Source: CAVVXN01 sp963772585
GTDB taxonomy: Bacteria > Planctomycetota > PLA2 > JAEUHO01
NCBI GenBank assembly: GCA_963772585.1
Contig: CAVYXV010000010.1
Coordinates: 62,001 to 126,000 of the forward strand
Direction: 5' to 3'
DNA: 64,000 nt
The notes beneath the pieces were generated by a model. That model was not told where the DNA came from. It ran no database searches and worked only from the letters and a program-made list of their open reading frames with translations. This document shows positions 44,859 through 53,826 of this stretch, piece after piece; the first letter of the stretch is position 1, and each line of letters opens with the position of its first letter. The position numbers and the translations under genes were made by a program.

Positions 44859-45939
44859 GATCGACAACTTCGCCGCCGGCCCCGCGGCCCTGCCCGAGGC
44901 CGTCCTTCGCCAGGCACGCGACGACCTCCTCGACTACCGGGGCGAGGGCCTCTCCGTGATGGAGATGAGCCACCGCGGAAAGCTCTTCCGCGAGATCGCC
45001 GCCCGGACCGAGGACGACCTGAGAGCGCTGCTCGACGTCCCGGACTCGTACGCCGTGCTCTTCCTCCAGGGCGGCGCCACGCTCGAGTTCGCCGCCGTTC
45101 CCCTGAACCTCACGCGAAGAGGCGACGCGGTGGACTTCGTCGTGACGGGAGCCTGGGGCGCGAAGGCCCTCGACGAGGCGTCCCGCTTCTGCGACGCAAG
45201 GAAGGCGGCGGGGTCCGACGACGGGACGTACACCCTCGTGCCACCGCGGGAGACCTGGCGCCTCCGCCCCGGTGCGGCGTACGTCCACGTGACCCTCAAC
45301 GAGACGATCCACGGGGTCCAGATGCACGACGTGCCCGACGTCGGAGACGCCATCCTCGTCGCCGACGTCTCGTCGTGCTTCCTCTGTGAACCGCTCGACG
45401 TCACGCGATTCGGCGTGCTCTACGCGGGGGCGCAGAAGAACGCCGGTCCGGCGGGGCTCACGATCGTCCTTGTCCGGCGCGAGCTGCTCGGTCGGGCCCG
45501 CGACGACGTACCGCGGGTGATCGACTGGACGAAGCAGGAGGCCGCGGGTTCGATGCTCAACACTCCTCCCTGCTGGGCCTGGTACGTGAGCGGCCTCGTG
45601 TTCCGCCACCTGCTGGAGGAGGGCGGGCTCGCCGCCGCGGCGAAGAGGAATCGGGAGAAGGCCCGCCGGCTCTACGCCTTCCTCGACGCCTCGTCCCTCT
45701 ACGAGAACCGCGTCGCACCCGAGGCGCGTTCCACGATGAACGTTCCCATCTTGCTGACACGGGACGGCATCGAGGGGACGCTGCTCGCCGAAGCGGAGGC
45801 GCGCGGACTCCACGGTCTGAAGGGACACCGGTCGGTGGGAGGCTTGAGGGCCAGTCTCTACAACGCCGTCGAGCCGGCCGCCGTGGATCGGCTCGTCGCC
45901 TTCCTCGGCGACTTCGAAGGCCGCCACGAGGAGGGGTGA
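44851..45939 (+). CDS. serC: phosphoserine aminotransferase
   Basis: A 362-residue fold-type IV-like (class V) aminotransferase. NFAAGPAALPEAVL and MEMSHRGKLFREIA open it as in SerC. The PLP lysine is in the phrase YAGAQKNAGPAGLTIVLV, and the phosphate-binding ends RASLYNAVEPAAVDRLVAFL closes it. It converts 3-phosphohydroxypyruvate and glutamate to 3-phosphoserine. ATG 44851 follows GTGGGA. It overlaps serA, forming a serine biosynthesis operon. Confidence 0.95.
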   Translation: MGRIDNFAAGPAALPEAVLRQARDDLLDYRGEGLSVMEMSHRGKLFREIAARTEDDLRALLDVPDSYAVLFLQGGATLEFAAVPLNLTRRGDAVDFVVTGAWGAKALDEASRFCDARKAAGSDDGTYTLVPPRETWRLRPGAAYVHVTLNETIHGVQMHDVPDVGDAILVADVSSCFLCEPLDVTRFGVLYAGAQKNAGPAGLTIVLVRRELLGRARDDVPRVIDWTKQEAAGSMLNTPPCWAWYVSGLVFRHLLEEGGLAAAAKRNREKARRLYAFLDASSLYENRVAPEARSTMNVPILLTRDGIEGTLLAEAEARGLHGLKGHRSVGGLRASLYNAVEPAAVDRLVAFLGDFEGRHEEG

Positions 45940-47168
45940 TGGACAAGATCCTGACGCTCGACCGCATCGCGCCCGAGGGCCTACGCCGCCTGCCGGCCGA
46001 CCGCTACGAGGTCGCCTCCGAGTTTCACGACCCGACGGCCATCCTCGTGCGTTCGCACGACATGCACGGCATGGAGATCGGCCCGGGGCTCGTCGCCGTC
46101 GCGCGGGCCGGCGCCGGGGTCAACAACATCCCCATCGCCCGGCTGGCCGAACGCGGCATCCCCGTGTTCAACACCCCGGGAGCGAATGCCAACGCCGTGA
46201 AGGAACTGGTGGTCGCGGGGCTCCTCCTGGCTGTGCGGAACCTCTGCGACGCGTGGGCGTACGTCCGGGACCTCGACGCCGACGACCCGGACCTCGCCCG
46301 TCGGATCGAGGGGGGCAAGAAGCGATTCGTCGGGACGGAGATCGCGGGCCGCACCCTCGGTGTCCTCGGCCTCGGAGCGATCGGCGTTCGCGTCGCGAAC
46401 GCGGCCGGCGCCCTCGGGATGGAGGTGCTCGGCTACGATCCCGCGATGACCGTCGCCAATGCGTGGCGCCTCTCCGCGTCCGTGAAGCAGGTCGCGAGCC
46501 CCGGCGAGCTCTTCGCCCGCTCGGACGCGGTGACGATCCACGTCCCGCTCACCGACGCGACGCGGGGCCTGGTGGACCGGGAGCGGCTCTCCCGCCTCCC
46601 GGCCGGCGGCGTCCTCTTGAACTTCGCCCGGGGCGCCCTCATCGATGAGGCCGCGCTCCTGGAGGCCCTCGAGAAGGGGATGGTCCGCCGCTACGTCACC
46701 GACTTTCCGACGGGTGCGCTGAAGGACCACCCCGGCGTGACCGCCCTTCCCCACCTGGGCGCGTCCACCTCGGAGGCGGAGCGGAACTGCGCCGTCATGG
46801 CCGTGGAGGAGCTGCGGGCGTTCCTCGAGGACGGCACGGTGAGAAACGCCGTGAACTTCCCCGAGGCCGATCTCCCGCGCGCCACCGAGTGTCGGCTCGC
46901 GATCGCGAACCGCAACGTTCCCAGCATGGTCGGTCGCGTCTCCACCGTCCTCGGGAACCACGGGTTCAACATCGCGGACATGCTGAACCGATCGCGAGGC
47001 GATCTTGGCTACACGCTGTTCGACGTGGACTGCGACGTCGGCGCCACGGTCCTCGACGAGATCCGGGTGATCCCCGGCGTCGTCTCCGTGCGGGTGTGCC
47101 CGCGCGCCACGGGAGATGGATCCGGCGAACCGTCTACCGGAGGAACGGGAGGTCGAGAAGGCGTCTGA
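45939..47168 (+). CDS. serA: D-3-phosphoglycerate dehydrogenase
   Basis: A 409-residue D-isomer 2-hydroxyacid dehydrogenase. The NAD-binding motif is GVLGLGAIGVRVANAAGALGM. Catalytic Arg, Glu and His blocks follow (VNNIPIARLAERGI..., HVPLTDATRGLVD, LPHLGASTSEAE). The C-terminal 70 residues (NRNVPSMVGRVSTVLGNHGFNIADM) form an ACT domain, suggesting feedback control by serine. The ATG shares one base with the serC stop (TGATG). It oxidises 3-phosphoglycerate, the first step of serine biosynthesis. Confidence 0.93.
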   Translation: MDKILTLDRIAPEGLRRLPADRYEVASEFHDPTAILVRSHDMHGMEIGPGLVAVARAGAGVNNIPIARLAERGIPVFNTPGANANAVKELVVAGLLLAVRNLCDAWAYVRDLDADDPDLARRIEGGKKRFVGTEIAGRTLGVLGLGAIGVRVANAAGALGMEVLGYDPAMTVANAWRLSASVKQVASPGELFARSDAVTIHVPLTDATRGLVDRERLSRLPAGGVLLNFARGALIDEAALLEALEKGMVRRYVTDFPTGALKDHPGVTALPHLGASTSEAERNCAVMAVEELRAFLEDGTVRNAVNFPEADLPRATECRLAIANRNVPSMVGRVSTVLGNHGFNIADMLNRSRGDLGYTLFDVDCDVGATVLDEIRVIPGVVSVRVCPRATGDGSGEPSTGGTGGREGV

Positions 47169-47796
47169 GGTCGGCGTCCTCCAGGTAGACGTCCGCCTCG
47201 CGGGCGACCGTCTCGCGACGCGTGACGCCGCCGTACCCCACGAAGACGTCCACGACGGCTCTCGTCTCGAGGTCCGTCACGCCGTCGCCGACGAAACAGA
47301 GCGGGCGCGGGGCTACGCCGGGACGCGAGAGGACGGTCGCTTTTCCGCCGCTTCGCGCCAAGGGGTCCTCCTCGTCGAAGCCCAGGTACGCGCCGGCCGC
47401 GTCGAAGTGGACGTCCACGGCGTGGACGCTCGTGGGGGGGATGCCGAGCGCGTCCGTCAGGACCAGGACGGCCGGGCGAAGTCCTCCGCTGACCACGCCT
47501 GTCGCGACGCCGCGGCATCGCAGTCCCCGGACGGTCTCGCGCGCCCCTTCGACCATCCGCTCCACGTAGCGCCGACCGAGACGAGCGACGCCGTCCCGCG
47601 AAGGCCGGATCGCCTGCAGCCGACGGGCGTACACCTCCTGCAGCGGCATCCGGCCCTCCATGGCGGCGGCCGTGCAGCGCTCCACCTCCCGGGCGACCTC
47701 CGGCGCGGCATCGCGGGCCAGTTCGTCGATTCCCTCGACGGCGGTCAGCGTCGAGTCGCAGTCGAAGAAGACGGCGGCGATGCGTTTGTCAAGCAC
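47134..47796 (-). CDS. serB: phosphoserine phosphatase-like HAD enzyme
   Basis: A 220-residue HAD-IB phosphatase with motif I D-x-D-S-T (VFFDCDSTLTAVEG), motif II VVSGGLRPA, and motif IV FVGDGVTDLETRA. It is most likely SerB, finishing the serine pathway begun by serC and serA. The GTG at 47796 with an AGGAAG site is chosen; the frame is open further upstream but without support. Its 3' end overlaps the serA 3' end by 35 bases on the opposite strand, so the three serine genes sit together although serB is transcribed convergently. Confidence 0.85.
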   Translation of the reverse strand: MLDKRIAAVFFDCDSTLTAVEGIDELARDAAPEVAREVERCTAAAMEGRMPLQEVYARRLQAIRPSRDGVARLGRRYVERMVEGARETVRGLRCRGVATGVVSGGLRPAVLVLTDALGIPPTSVHAVDVHFDAAGAYLGFDEEDPLARSGGKATVLSRPGVAPRPLCFVGDGVTDLETRAVVDVFVGYGGVTRRETVAREADVYLEDADLRRLLDLPFLR

Positions 47797-47902
47797 GATC
47801 TTCCTCGCACGCGGGAAGGGTCGGAGCGGGCGCCGCGAGGGTAGAAGACCACGGCCCCCCGAGCAAAGGAACGTATGATGGGGCGGTCGCGGTGAAGGCG
47901 AC

Positions 47903-47952
47903 CGAGCAGCACGACGCATGTCCGAGCAGGACGACGCGTATACGACGCGTAT
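47903..47952 (+). repeat. short iterated repeats upstream of an HTH gene
   Basis: Two imperfect copies of CGAGCAGNACGACGC (47903-47917, 47923-47937) occur with 20-base spacing. The unit ACGACGCGTAT is repeated exactly in tandem (47931-47941 and 47942-47952). They lie 15-65 bases upstream of the HTH gene's ATG and could be binding sites for its product or another regulator. Confidence 0.5.
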
Positions 47953-47966
47953 CCGACGGAGTCCCG

Positions 47967-48662
47967 ATGTACGACGGTCCGATGCACGAAGGAGATCGAG
48001 GCGGCATCCAGCCGGCCCTCGACGGGGTCCGCGATGCGATGGAGGTCCTCTTCGGCGCGTTGCGTGAACCGTACGAGACGCTCGCCATCGGGGATCCCGA
48101 GGCCGCCCTCGGCGGTCCCCTCGCGGCGCCGACGTATCGGAGTCCCGTGAATCTGAGGGCGATCGCCTCGCGTGTGGAGGAGAACGGTCGCAACGCCTGG
48201 GCGCTCCACCAGGTCGAGGAACGGGAAGACCAGATCAAGGGCCTACTTCGCGACTACACGAGGGGCCTCTACAGCACGATGTCCGTGGCCGAGTGGTTCG
48301 CGATGATCGACAAGTTCCGCGAGGCTTCGCTGGCCGACGTGATGACGGCGATGCAGGCGCCGAAGGGGTGGGCGCAGATCGATCTCGCAAACCGCAACAA
48401 CCACGGCCACCCGCTCGACAAGCCCGTGCTCTCGCCGCGCGACGTTGCGCCGGAGTTGGGCCTCGACGAACGGACCGTGCGCCGGCAGATCGCCGCCGGC
48501 AAGCTGGGACCGTGGGAGAAGGCCGGCGGCCGGTGGACGATCTCCGGGTCCGCGTTCCGGCGCTACTGGGACCGCCTCGCCTCCGACTCGGACCTGCCGC
48601 ACCCGCCCGGCTCGGGCGAGCCGTCCGTCGACGGCGACGGCCTCGACCACGCGCGGAGGTAG
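47967..48662 (+). CDS. excisionase/MerR-like HTH protein
   Basis: A 231-residue protein. Residues up to about 160 are helical, with an acidic, Gly-rich start. The C-terminal 50-60 residues form a helix-turn-helix of the excisionase/MerR type: LSPRDVAPELGLDERTVRRQ and a wing GRWTISGSAFRRYWDRL. ATG 47967 has a GGAG site five bases upstream and follows an array of short repeats, so it is preferred to the longer GTG 47892 start. No recombinase or phage gene is near it, so I do not call it an excisionase. Function: DNA-binding, target unknown. Confidence 0.7.
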   Translation: MYDGPMHEGDRGGIQPALDGVRDAMEVLFGALREPYETLAIGDPEAALGGPLAAPTYRSPVNLRAIASRVEENGRNAWALHQVEEREDQIKGLLRDYTRGLYSTMSVAEWFAMIDKFREASLADVMTAMQAPKGWAQIDLANRNNHGHPLDKPVLSPRDVAPELGLDERTVRRQIAAGKLGPWEKAGGRWTISGSAFRRYWDRLASDSDLPHPPGSGEPSVDGDGLDHARR

Positions 48663-48688
48663 GGCGCCCGGGATGTCGCCGCCGTCGC

Positions 48689-49963
48689 CTACCGGCGGCG
48701 GAGCGCGCGTTTCCCGTACCAGCCCGCGGCGAACGCGGCCTTGAGGACGCGACGCTTCCTCTCCTTCTTCCCGAGCCTTGCAAGCAGGCGGGGGTCCTGG
48801 ACGAGCCAGCGCGCCTCGTCGGGGAGGAGCACGAGGCTCACGTGCACGTTCGGCGCCACGCCGATCGGGAGCCCCGCCTCCATCGACCGCCGCCAGAGCT
48901 CCTGGAAGACGGGCAGCATGGCTTCGGTCTCCGGGGGCGGGTGGTCCTGCAGCAGCGTACCGACGAGGGGGCGGAAGACGCAGACGGTCGGGATGGCGCC
49001 CCGCGTCGTGAGCCACCGGATCGCCTCGATGCTCCGCAGGGGAGGCTCCAGCCCGGCGATCAGCTCGCCGTTCACCACCCACGGTTCCCGGCGGGGGCCC
49101 TCCCCGCCCGCGGCCACCGCCTCCTCGACCGCCTCCAGGTAGCCGTCGAGACCGTACGTGCGGGCCTTCCCCGGACAGACCTCGGTGAAGACGTCCGGGT
49201 CGAAGAGCTCGAAGCAGAAGGAGACGCGGTTCGCCCCGATCCTCCGAAGCGTCGCGTAGCCCGCGGGATCCCGGAAGGGTGGCGTCTGCACGCCGACGAG
49301 CAGCCCCGTCTCCTCCTTCACGCGACGCACGTACGGTTCGAGGACGGGGAGGAAATCCGATCCGTCGTAGTGTCCCGTGTTGAAGTCCACGTAGGTGATG
49401 CCGCTCTCGCGCGCGGCGGCGTCCACCACCTCCATCACCTCGTCCACGGTCTTCTCGGGATCCTCGTCCGCGCCGAGGTTCAGGCCGACGGAGCAGAAGC
49501 GGCAGTTCTCCCGGATCGGCCGTCCGGTACCCGTCTTCCAGAAGTGGCAGACGCCCGCGGGGTAGACGGCCAGGTACGTCCCCTGGAGCGTGCCGATGCG
49601 TCGCATGGGCTTGCCGCTTCGGGTCGTGCGGTCGTACCAGGCGGGCCGGGGAGCGAGGCGGACCTCGGTGACGGGCTCGTCGCCCTCGAACAATACGTAG
49701 CGTGCGCGCCGTCCGCCGTCCTCGCGGCGGAGCACGTAGGGGCTGTCGGCCGCGAACGGTTCGCTCACCGGCACGTTGACCCGGAGACCGCCCGCGAGCA
49801 CGAGCTCCAGGCCGCTCCCCAGGCCGGCCCGCGCGCGCAGGATCGGCCGGCCGCCGTCCTCCACGACGTGACAACTCTCGTCGATCCTCGCGCCCCGGCA
49901 GAACAGGTCGAGCTTGAGGTAGCCGGGATTCAAGCGGGGATCGAGGGGGACGACGCCGCGCAT
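48689..49963 (-). CDS. radical SAM protein with atypical CX14CX2C motif
   Basis: A 424-residue radical SAM enzyme. The cluster cysteines appear to be C139, C154 and C157 (VCHFWKTGTGRPIREN-CRFCSVG), an unusual CX14CX2C spacing instead of CX3CX2C. A barrel with GLLVGVQTPPF and the strand phrase RVSFCFELFDPDVF follows. A C-terminal basic tail (KKERKRRVLKAAFAAGWYGKRALRRR) is present. Some uncharacterised radical SAM groups (such as the MSMEG_0568 type) have this spacing. No substrate can be named. It lies convergent with the HTH gene. Confidence 0.75.
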   Translation of the reverse strand: MRGVVPLDPRLNPGYLKLDLFCRGARIDESCHVVEDGGRPILRARAGLGSGLELVLAGGLRVNVPVSEPFAADSPYVLRREDGGRRARYVLFEGDEPVTEVRLAPRPAWYDRTTRSGKPMRRIGTLQGTYLAVYPAGVCHFWKTGTGRPIRENCRFCSVGLNLGADEDPEKTVDEVMEVVDAAARESGITYVDFNTGHYDGSDFLPVLEPYVRRVKEETGLLVGVQTPPFRDPAGYATLRRIGANRVSFCFELFDPDVFTEVCPGKARTYGLDGYLEAVEEAVAAGGEGPRREPWVVNGELIAGLEPPLRSIEAIRWLTTRGAIPTVCVFRPLVGTLLQDHPPPETEAMLPVFQELWRRSMEAGLPIGVAPNVHVSLVLLPDEARWLVQDPRLLARLGKKERKRRVLKAAFAAGWYGKRALRRR

Positions 49964-50055
49964 GCAGGGCCTCGGGGAGAAGGGCGAGGGTTCAAGATAG
50001 CCGCTTCCGGGATCCGCGGCTCGTGCGGCGGGATCGTGCGTATCGTCGGGCGTGG

Positions 50056-51348
50056 ATGATCGTGCGTCCCCTCGTGCTCACGCTGCTGCTTGCCCTGGCC
50101 GGTGGAGCCGGATGCGGGCGAGGGGGCGAGCCGCCTCCTGCTCCCGTCCTGCGCCTTCTCGTGACGCAGGTACCCGCCGCGGCACGGGTCGGTCTGGACG
50201 GACCGGAGGAGCGGTATCCGATCCGTAGCCGGCTCGTCCTCCGCGAGGTCGGCGAGGGGGGCCGGACGTCCGTGCTGTCCGAAGGCCTGGTCGCCGCCGG
50301 TGGTGCGGCTCTCGACGTCGAGGGACGCCGCGTGCTCTTCACGGGCAAGGCGAAGCCGGGCGAGCGGTGGCGTCTCTACGCGACGGACCTCGACGACCCC
50401 GCTCCCCGGGTCGTCCTCGCCTTCCCCTTCGACGCGTTCGAGCCCGCGTGGCTCCCCGACGGCAGGTTCGTCTTCGCCGGGCGCACGGGAGCGGAAGGGC
50501 CTCTCGGCCGCGCGACGGCCCTCTTCGTCGGCGAGGAAGGGGGCGAAGCCCGGCGGATCACCTTCGGCAGCGGCTTCGCCGTCGATCCGACGGTGCACCC
50601 GGACGGCCGCGTCGTCTTCGCCACGTGGATGCCCTCCGCGCGCGGGCGAAAGCCCTTCACCCTCTTCGCGGTGCACCCCGACGGGACGGGAGCGTGGCGT
50701 CCGTACGGCGCCCCGTCGTCCCCCGTCCTCCTGGCGCGGCCGCGGGTCGGCGAGGACGGCGAGTTCTCGTTCGTCTCGGCGGGAGGCGACGTGCTCGCTC
50801 GCGAGCCGGCCGGGGACGGTTCGTGGGTCGTCACGCGCGGCGGGGCGGACGGCGGCGTCGCGCTCGAGAGCGCGACGGGAGCGCGTCGCCTCCTCGGGAA
50901 CGACGATTGGACGGCGACGCACGCCGTGCTCGTCAGGCCCCGCGAGGAGCCGCAGGGGCACCTGAGCGTCGTGGACGAGGGGCTCCCCACCGGCATGCTG
51001 CTCGCCCTCGACGCACGCGCCGAGGGAGGGACGCGCGTGCGGCTCGCGCGGCTGGGCGGTCCGTTCGCGGCGGGCGTTCGGCCTCCGGGCGAGGCGCTCG
51101 GCGGGGTCGCCCTGGAGGACGACGGGTCGTTCTTCGCGCGGGTGCCGGCCGACGCGCCGCTCTTCCTGGAGGTGGTGGGGGAGGACGGGAGTGCCCGCGC
51201 GCGGTGCGAGGAGCCGTTCTGGGTGCGGCCGGGCGAGGTGCGCACCTGCGTCGGTTGTCACCACGATCCCGCCCTGGCGCCGGAGAACCGTCGGCCGCGT
51301 GCCGTGCTCTCGGACCCGGCAGCGCTCCAGGGCCGCGGGGGACGCTGA
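50056..51348 (+). CDS. HzsA-related lipoprotein with single haem c motif
   Basis: A 430-residue lipoprotein. The signal peptide ends with GGAGC, so it is lipid-anchored after that Cys. The middle has TolB/PD40-like propeller blades (FEPAWLPDGRFVFAGRTG, HPDGRVVFATW). The C-terminal region has ARCEEPFWVRPGEVRTCVGCHHD, with one CXXCH; this and the flanking RxPxE-type context match HzsA-related proteins (the hydrazine synthase alpha subunit family). A true HzsA has more haems, so a redox role other than hydrazine synthesis is likely. Its stop shares a base with the start of the dihaem protein gene. Confidence 0.8.
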   Translation: MIVRPLVLTLLLALAGGAGCGRGGEPPPAPVLRLLVTQVPAAARVGLDGPEERYPIRSRLVLREVGEGGRTSVLSEGLVAAGGAALDVEGRRVLFTGKAKPGERWRLYATDLDDPAPRVVLAFPFDAFEPAWLPDGRFVFAGRTGAEGPLGRATALFVGEEGGEARRITFGSGFAVDPTVHPDGRVVFATWMPSARGRKPFTLFAVHPDGTGAWRPYGAPSSPVLLARPRVGEDGEFSFVSAGGDVLAREPAGDGSWVVTRGGADGGVALESATGARRLLGNDDWTATHAVLVRPREEPQGHLSVVDEGLPTGMLLALDARAEGGTRVRLARLGGPFAAGVRPPGEALGGVALEDDGSFFARVPADAPLFLEVVGEDGSARARCEEPFWVRPGEVRTCVGCHHDPALAPENRRPRAVLSDPAALQGRGGR

Positions 51349-53213
51349 TGCGCGCGAAGCTCCTCTTCGCGGCCGCCGTCCTCGCCGGCTTCGCCGCGGC
51401 CCTCGCCTTCGGCGCGCCCTCCGGGGCGTCGCCCGCGCCGAGGCGGTACGCGCCGTGGGCCATGGCGGCCACGGCTGATGGCCGTCGCCTGTTCGTGGCG
51501 TGCGGCCGCAGGCCGACCGTCGTCGAGATCGACGTGCCCGCGCCAAGGGTCGCGCGGGAGATCGACGTCGGGGGGACGCCGCGGGGCCTCGCCCTCTCCC
51601 CCGACGGCGCGACCCTCGCCGTCTCGATCGAGCCGCAGGACGAGGTGGTGCTGCTCGACGCGGCCTCGGGGCGCGTCACGCGGCGGATCGCCGTCGGCAA
51701 GGGACCCGAGCGGCTCGCCTTCTCGGCCGACGGACGGCGCTTGTTCGTCGCGCTGCGCATCGACGAGGAGGTCGCCTCGGTCCTCCTCGGCGAGGGCCGG
51801 GTGGAGGGCCGCGTACGCTGCGGGCGGGAGCCCTTCGCGCTCGCCCTCTCCCCCGACGGAAGGACGATCGCCGTGGCGAGCCGCCACGCCACCGTGGCGC
51901 CCCCCGACGAGCCGCCGTCGGCCGAGGTCACGCTCCTCGACGCGGCGACCCTCGCCGTCACGCACCGCGTCCCGCTGCCCTCCATGCACATGTCGGAAGC
52001 GCTGGCCTTCACCCCCGACGGCCGAGACATCCTCGTTCCCGGCCTCCGCGTCCGAAACCTCCTCCCCGTCGTGCAGGTCGCGCGGGGGTGGGTCGTCTCG
52101 GGCGTGGTCGCGCTCGTGGACGCGGCCCGCGGCGACGCCAGCATCCTCCCGCTCACCATGCCCGCCCGGGGGTTCGCCGACCCGGGAGGGATCGCGGTGC
52201 TCCACGACGTGCCGCGCGTGTTCGTCGCATCGGGAGGGGGGAACGAGGTCGGCATCCTGGACCGGGCGGCACTCCTCGCCGCGCGCGACGAGGGGCGGCC
52301 GGGACGGCCCGAGAACCTCGCGCTCGCGTCGCGTTGGCTCCTCCGCCGTGTCGCCACCGGCTGGAACCCGCGCGGCGTGGTCCGGGTACCGGCGGCGGGC
52401 GGCGACCTCGTCGCGATCTCGGAACGTCTCGACGACCGGATCTTGTTCCTCGACGCGGACGGGACGGTCGTCTCCAGCGTGGACCTGGGCCGGCGACCGC
52501 CACCGGACGCGCTTCTCCGGGGCGAGCGGGCCTTCCACGACGCCTCCTACTGCTTCCAGGGCGCGTTCGCCTGCCGCTCGTGCCATCCGGAGGCGCACTC
52601 CGACGGCTTGACGTACGACTTCGAGATCGACGGTGTCGGGAAGGACATCGTCCTCAACCGGTCGCTGCGCGGCCTCGCCGGCACGGCGCCGTTCAAGTGG
52701 AGCGGCCTGAACCCGACGCTCCAACGCCAATGCGGCGCCCGCTTCGCGATGGTGTTGACCCGGGCTCGCGTCATTCCCGCGGACCGACTCGACGACCTCG
52801 CGGCCTGGTTGTTCTCCCTCCCCCCGCCCCGTCCGCCGATCGACGCCGCGACGGCGCCGCCCGACGTGCGAGCGGCGATCGACCGGGGACGCCGGATCTT
52901 CGAGCGCAGCCGCGACACCGCCGGCCGCCGGCTCCGGCCCGCCGAGCGGTGCATCTCGTGCCACCCGCCTCCGTTGTTCACGAACCGGGAGGTCGCGGAC
53001 GTCGGGACCGGCGGACCGTACGACGAGTCCCCTCTCTTCGACGTGCCGCATCTGAGGGGCATCGGGCGCGGCGGCCCCTTCCTCCACGACGGCCGCGCGC
53101 TCACCCTGGAGGACATCTGGCGCGGGGAGGGCGCGGGGGATGCCCACGGCAAGGTCTCGGACCTCTCGCCGCAGGCCTTCTCCGACCTCGTGACGTACCT
53201 GCGTAGTCTCTGA
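51348..53213 (+). CDS. YVTN-propeller dihaem cytochrome c peroxidase-like protein
   Basis: A 621-residue exported protein with signal peptide (LLFAAAVLAGFAAALAFGA). Residues 30-380 form a YVTN-type seven-bladed propeller (repeats such as ALSPDGATLAVSI, AFSADGRRLFVALR, ALSPDGRTIAVAS). The C-terminal 240 residues carry two CXXCH motifs (FACRSCHPEAH, RCISCHPPPLF), a DAS-FN-like region and a FLHDGRALTLEDIW element, as in dihaem cytochrome c peroxidase/MauG relatives. It overlaps the HzsA-related gene by one base and should work with it in the periplasm. Confidence 0.83.
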   Translation: MRAKLLFAAAVLAGFAAALAFGAPSGASPAPRRYAPWAMAATADGRRLFVACGRRPTVVEIDVPAPRVAREIDVGGTPRGLALSPDGATLAVSIEPQDEVVLLDAASGRVTRRIAVGKGPERLAFSADGRRLFVALRIDEEVASVLLGEGRVEGRVRCGREPFALALSPDGRTIAVASRHATVAPPDEPPSAEVTLLDAATLAVTHRVPLPSMHMSEALAFTPDGRDILVPGLRVRNLLPVVQVARGWVVSGVVALVDAARGDASILPLTMPARGFADPGGIAVLHDVPRVFVASGGGNEVGILDRAALLAARDEGRPGRPENLALASRWLLRRVATGWNPRGVVRVPAAGGDLVAISERLDDRILFLDADGTVVSSVDLGRRPPPDALLRGERAFHDASYCFQGAFACRSCHPEAHSDGLTYDFEIDGVGKDIVLNRSLRGLAGTAPFKWSGLNPTLQRQCGARFAMVLTRARVIPADRLDDLAAWLFSLPPPRPPIDAATAPPDVRAAIDRGRRIFERSRDTAGRRLRPAERCISCHPPPLFTNREVADVGTGGPYDESPLFDVPHLRGIGRGGPFLHDGRALTLEDIWRGEGAGDAHGKVSDLSPQAFSDLVTYLRSL

Positions 53214-53259
53214 CCCGGCTGATAGGATCCACGGGACGAGTCTCTCGGGAGCACAGCCG

Positions 53260-53826
53260 GTGACGGACGAGAAGCGTGTCTTGGGCCAGGTGGACGAGGG
53301 CTTTTCCGCGGGGGAGCGGATCGAGATGAAGGCGCTCGGGATCCTCGACGACGAGGGGCGGATCCTCGGCCGCGAGGGCAAGGAACCGCAGGTCGCCCGC
53401 GCGCCCATCACGAACCACGACGTCCTGAACGAGGCCTACTGCTACGGACTGCCCTCCTCCTTCACGCGGGGGCTCTCCATCACGCTCCAACCGGGCCAGC
53501 GCATCCTCTACCTCTCGGGCACCGCGAGCATCGACGCCTCGGGCGAGACGATCTACGTCGGCGACCTGAGGGCCCAGACCTGGCGCACCTTCCGCAACCT
53601 CACGGCGCTGCTCGCCTCGGAGGGCGCGACGTGGTCCGACGTGGTGCGGACCAGCTGCTACCTCCGTGACATCGAGCGCGACTACGACGAGTTCAACAAG
53701 GTGCGCACGCTCTTCTACGAGTGCATGGGCCTGGCCCCGCTGCCTGCCTCCACCGGCATCCAGGCGCGGCTCTGTCGGAGCGACCTCCTGATCGAGATCG
53801 AGGGCTTCGCGTTCCTCGCGTCGTGA
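53260..53826 (+). CDS. RidA/YjgF-family protein
   Basis: A 188-residue RidA-type protein with a longer N-terminal extension than the usual 130 residues. The core blocks ILYLSGTASIDASGETIYVGDLRAQ, TFRNLTALLASEGATWSDVVRTSCYLRD and SDLLIEIEGFAF are clear. RidA family members hydrolyse reactive enamine/imine intermediates or bind small ligands. The GTG at 53260 has GGGAG nearby. Its stop overlaps the PAP2 gene start (GTGA). Confidence 0.82.
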   Translation: MTDEKRVLGQVDEGFSAGERIEMKALGILDDEGRILGREGKEPQVARAPITNHDVLNEAYCYGLPSSFTRGLSITLQPGQRILYLSGTASIDASGETIYVGDLRAQTWRTFRNLTALLASEGATWSDVVRTSCYLRDIERDYDEFNKVRTLFYECMGLAPLPASTGIQARLCRSDLLIEIEGFAFLAS

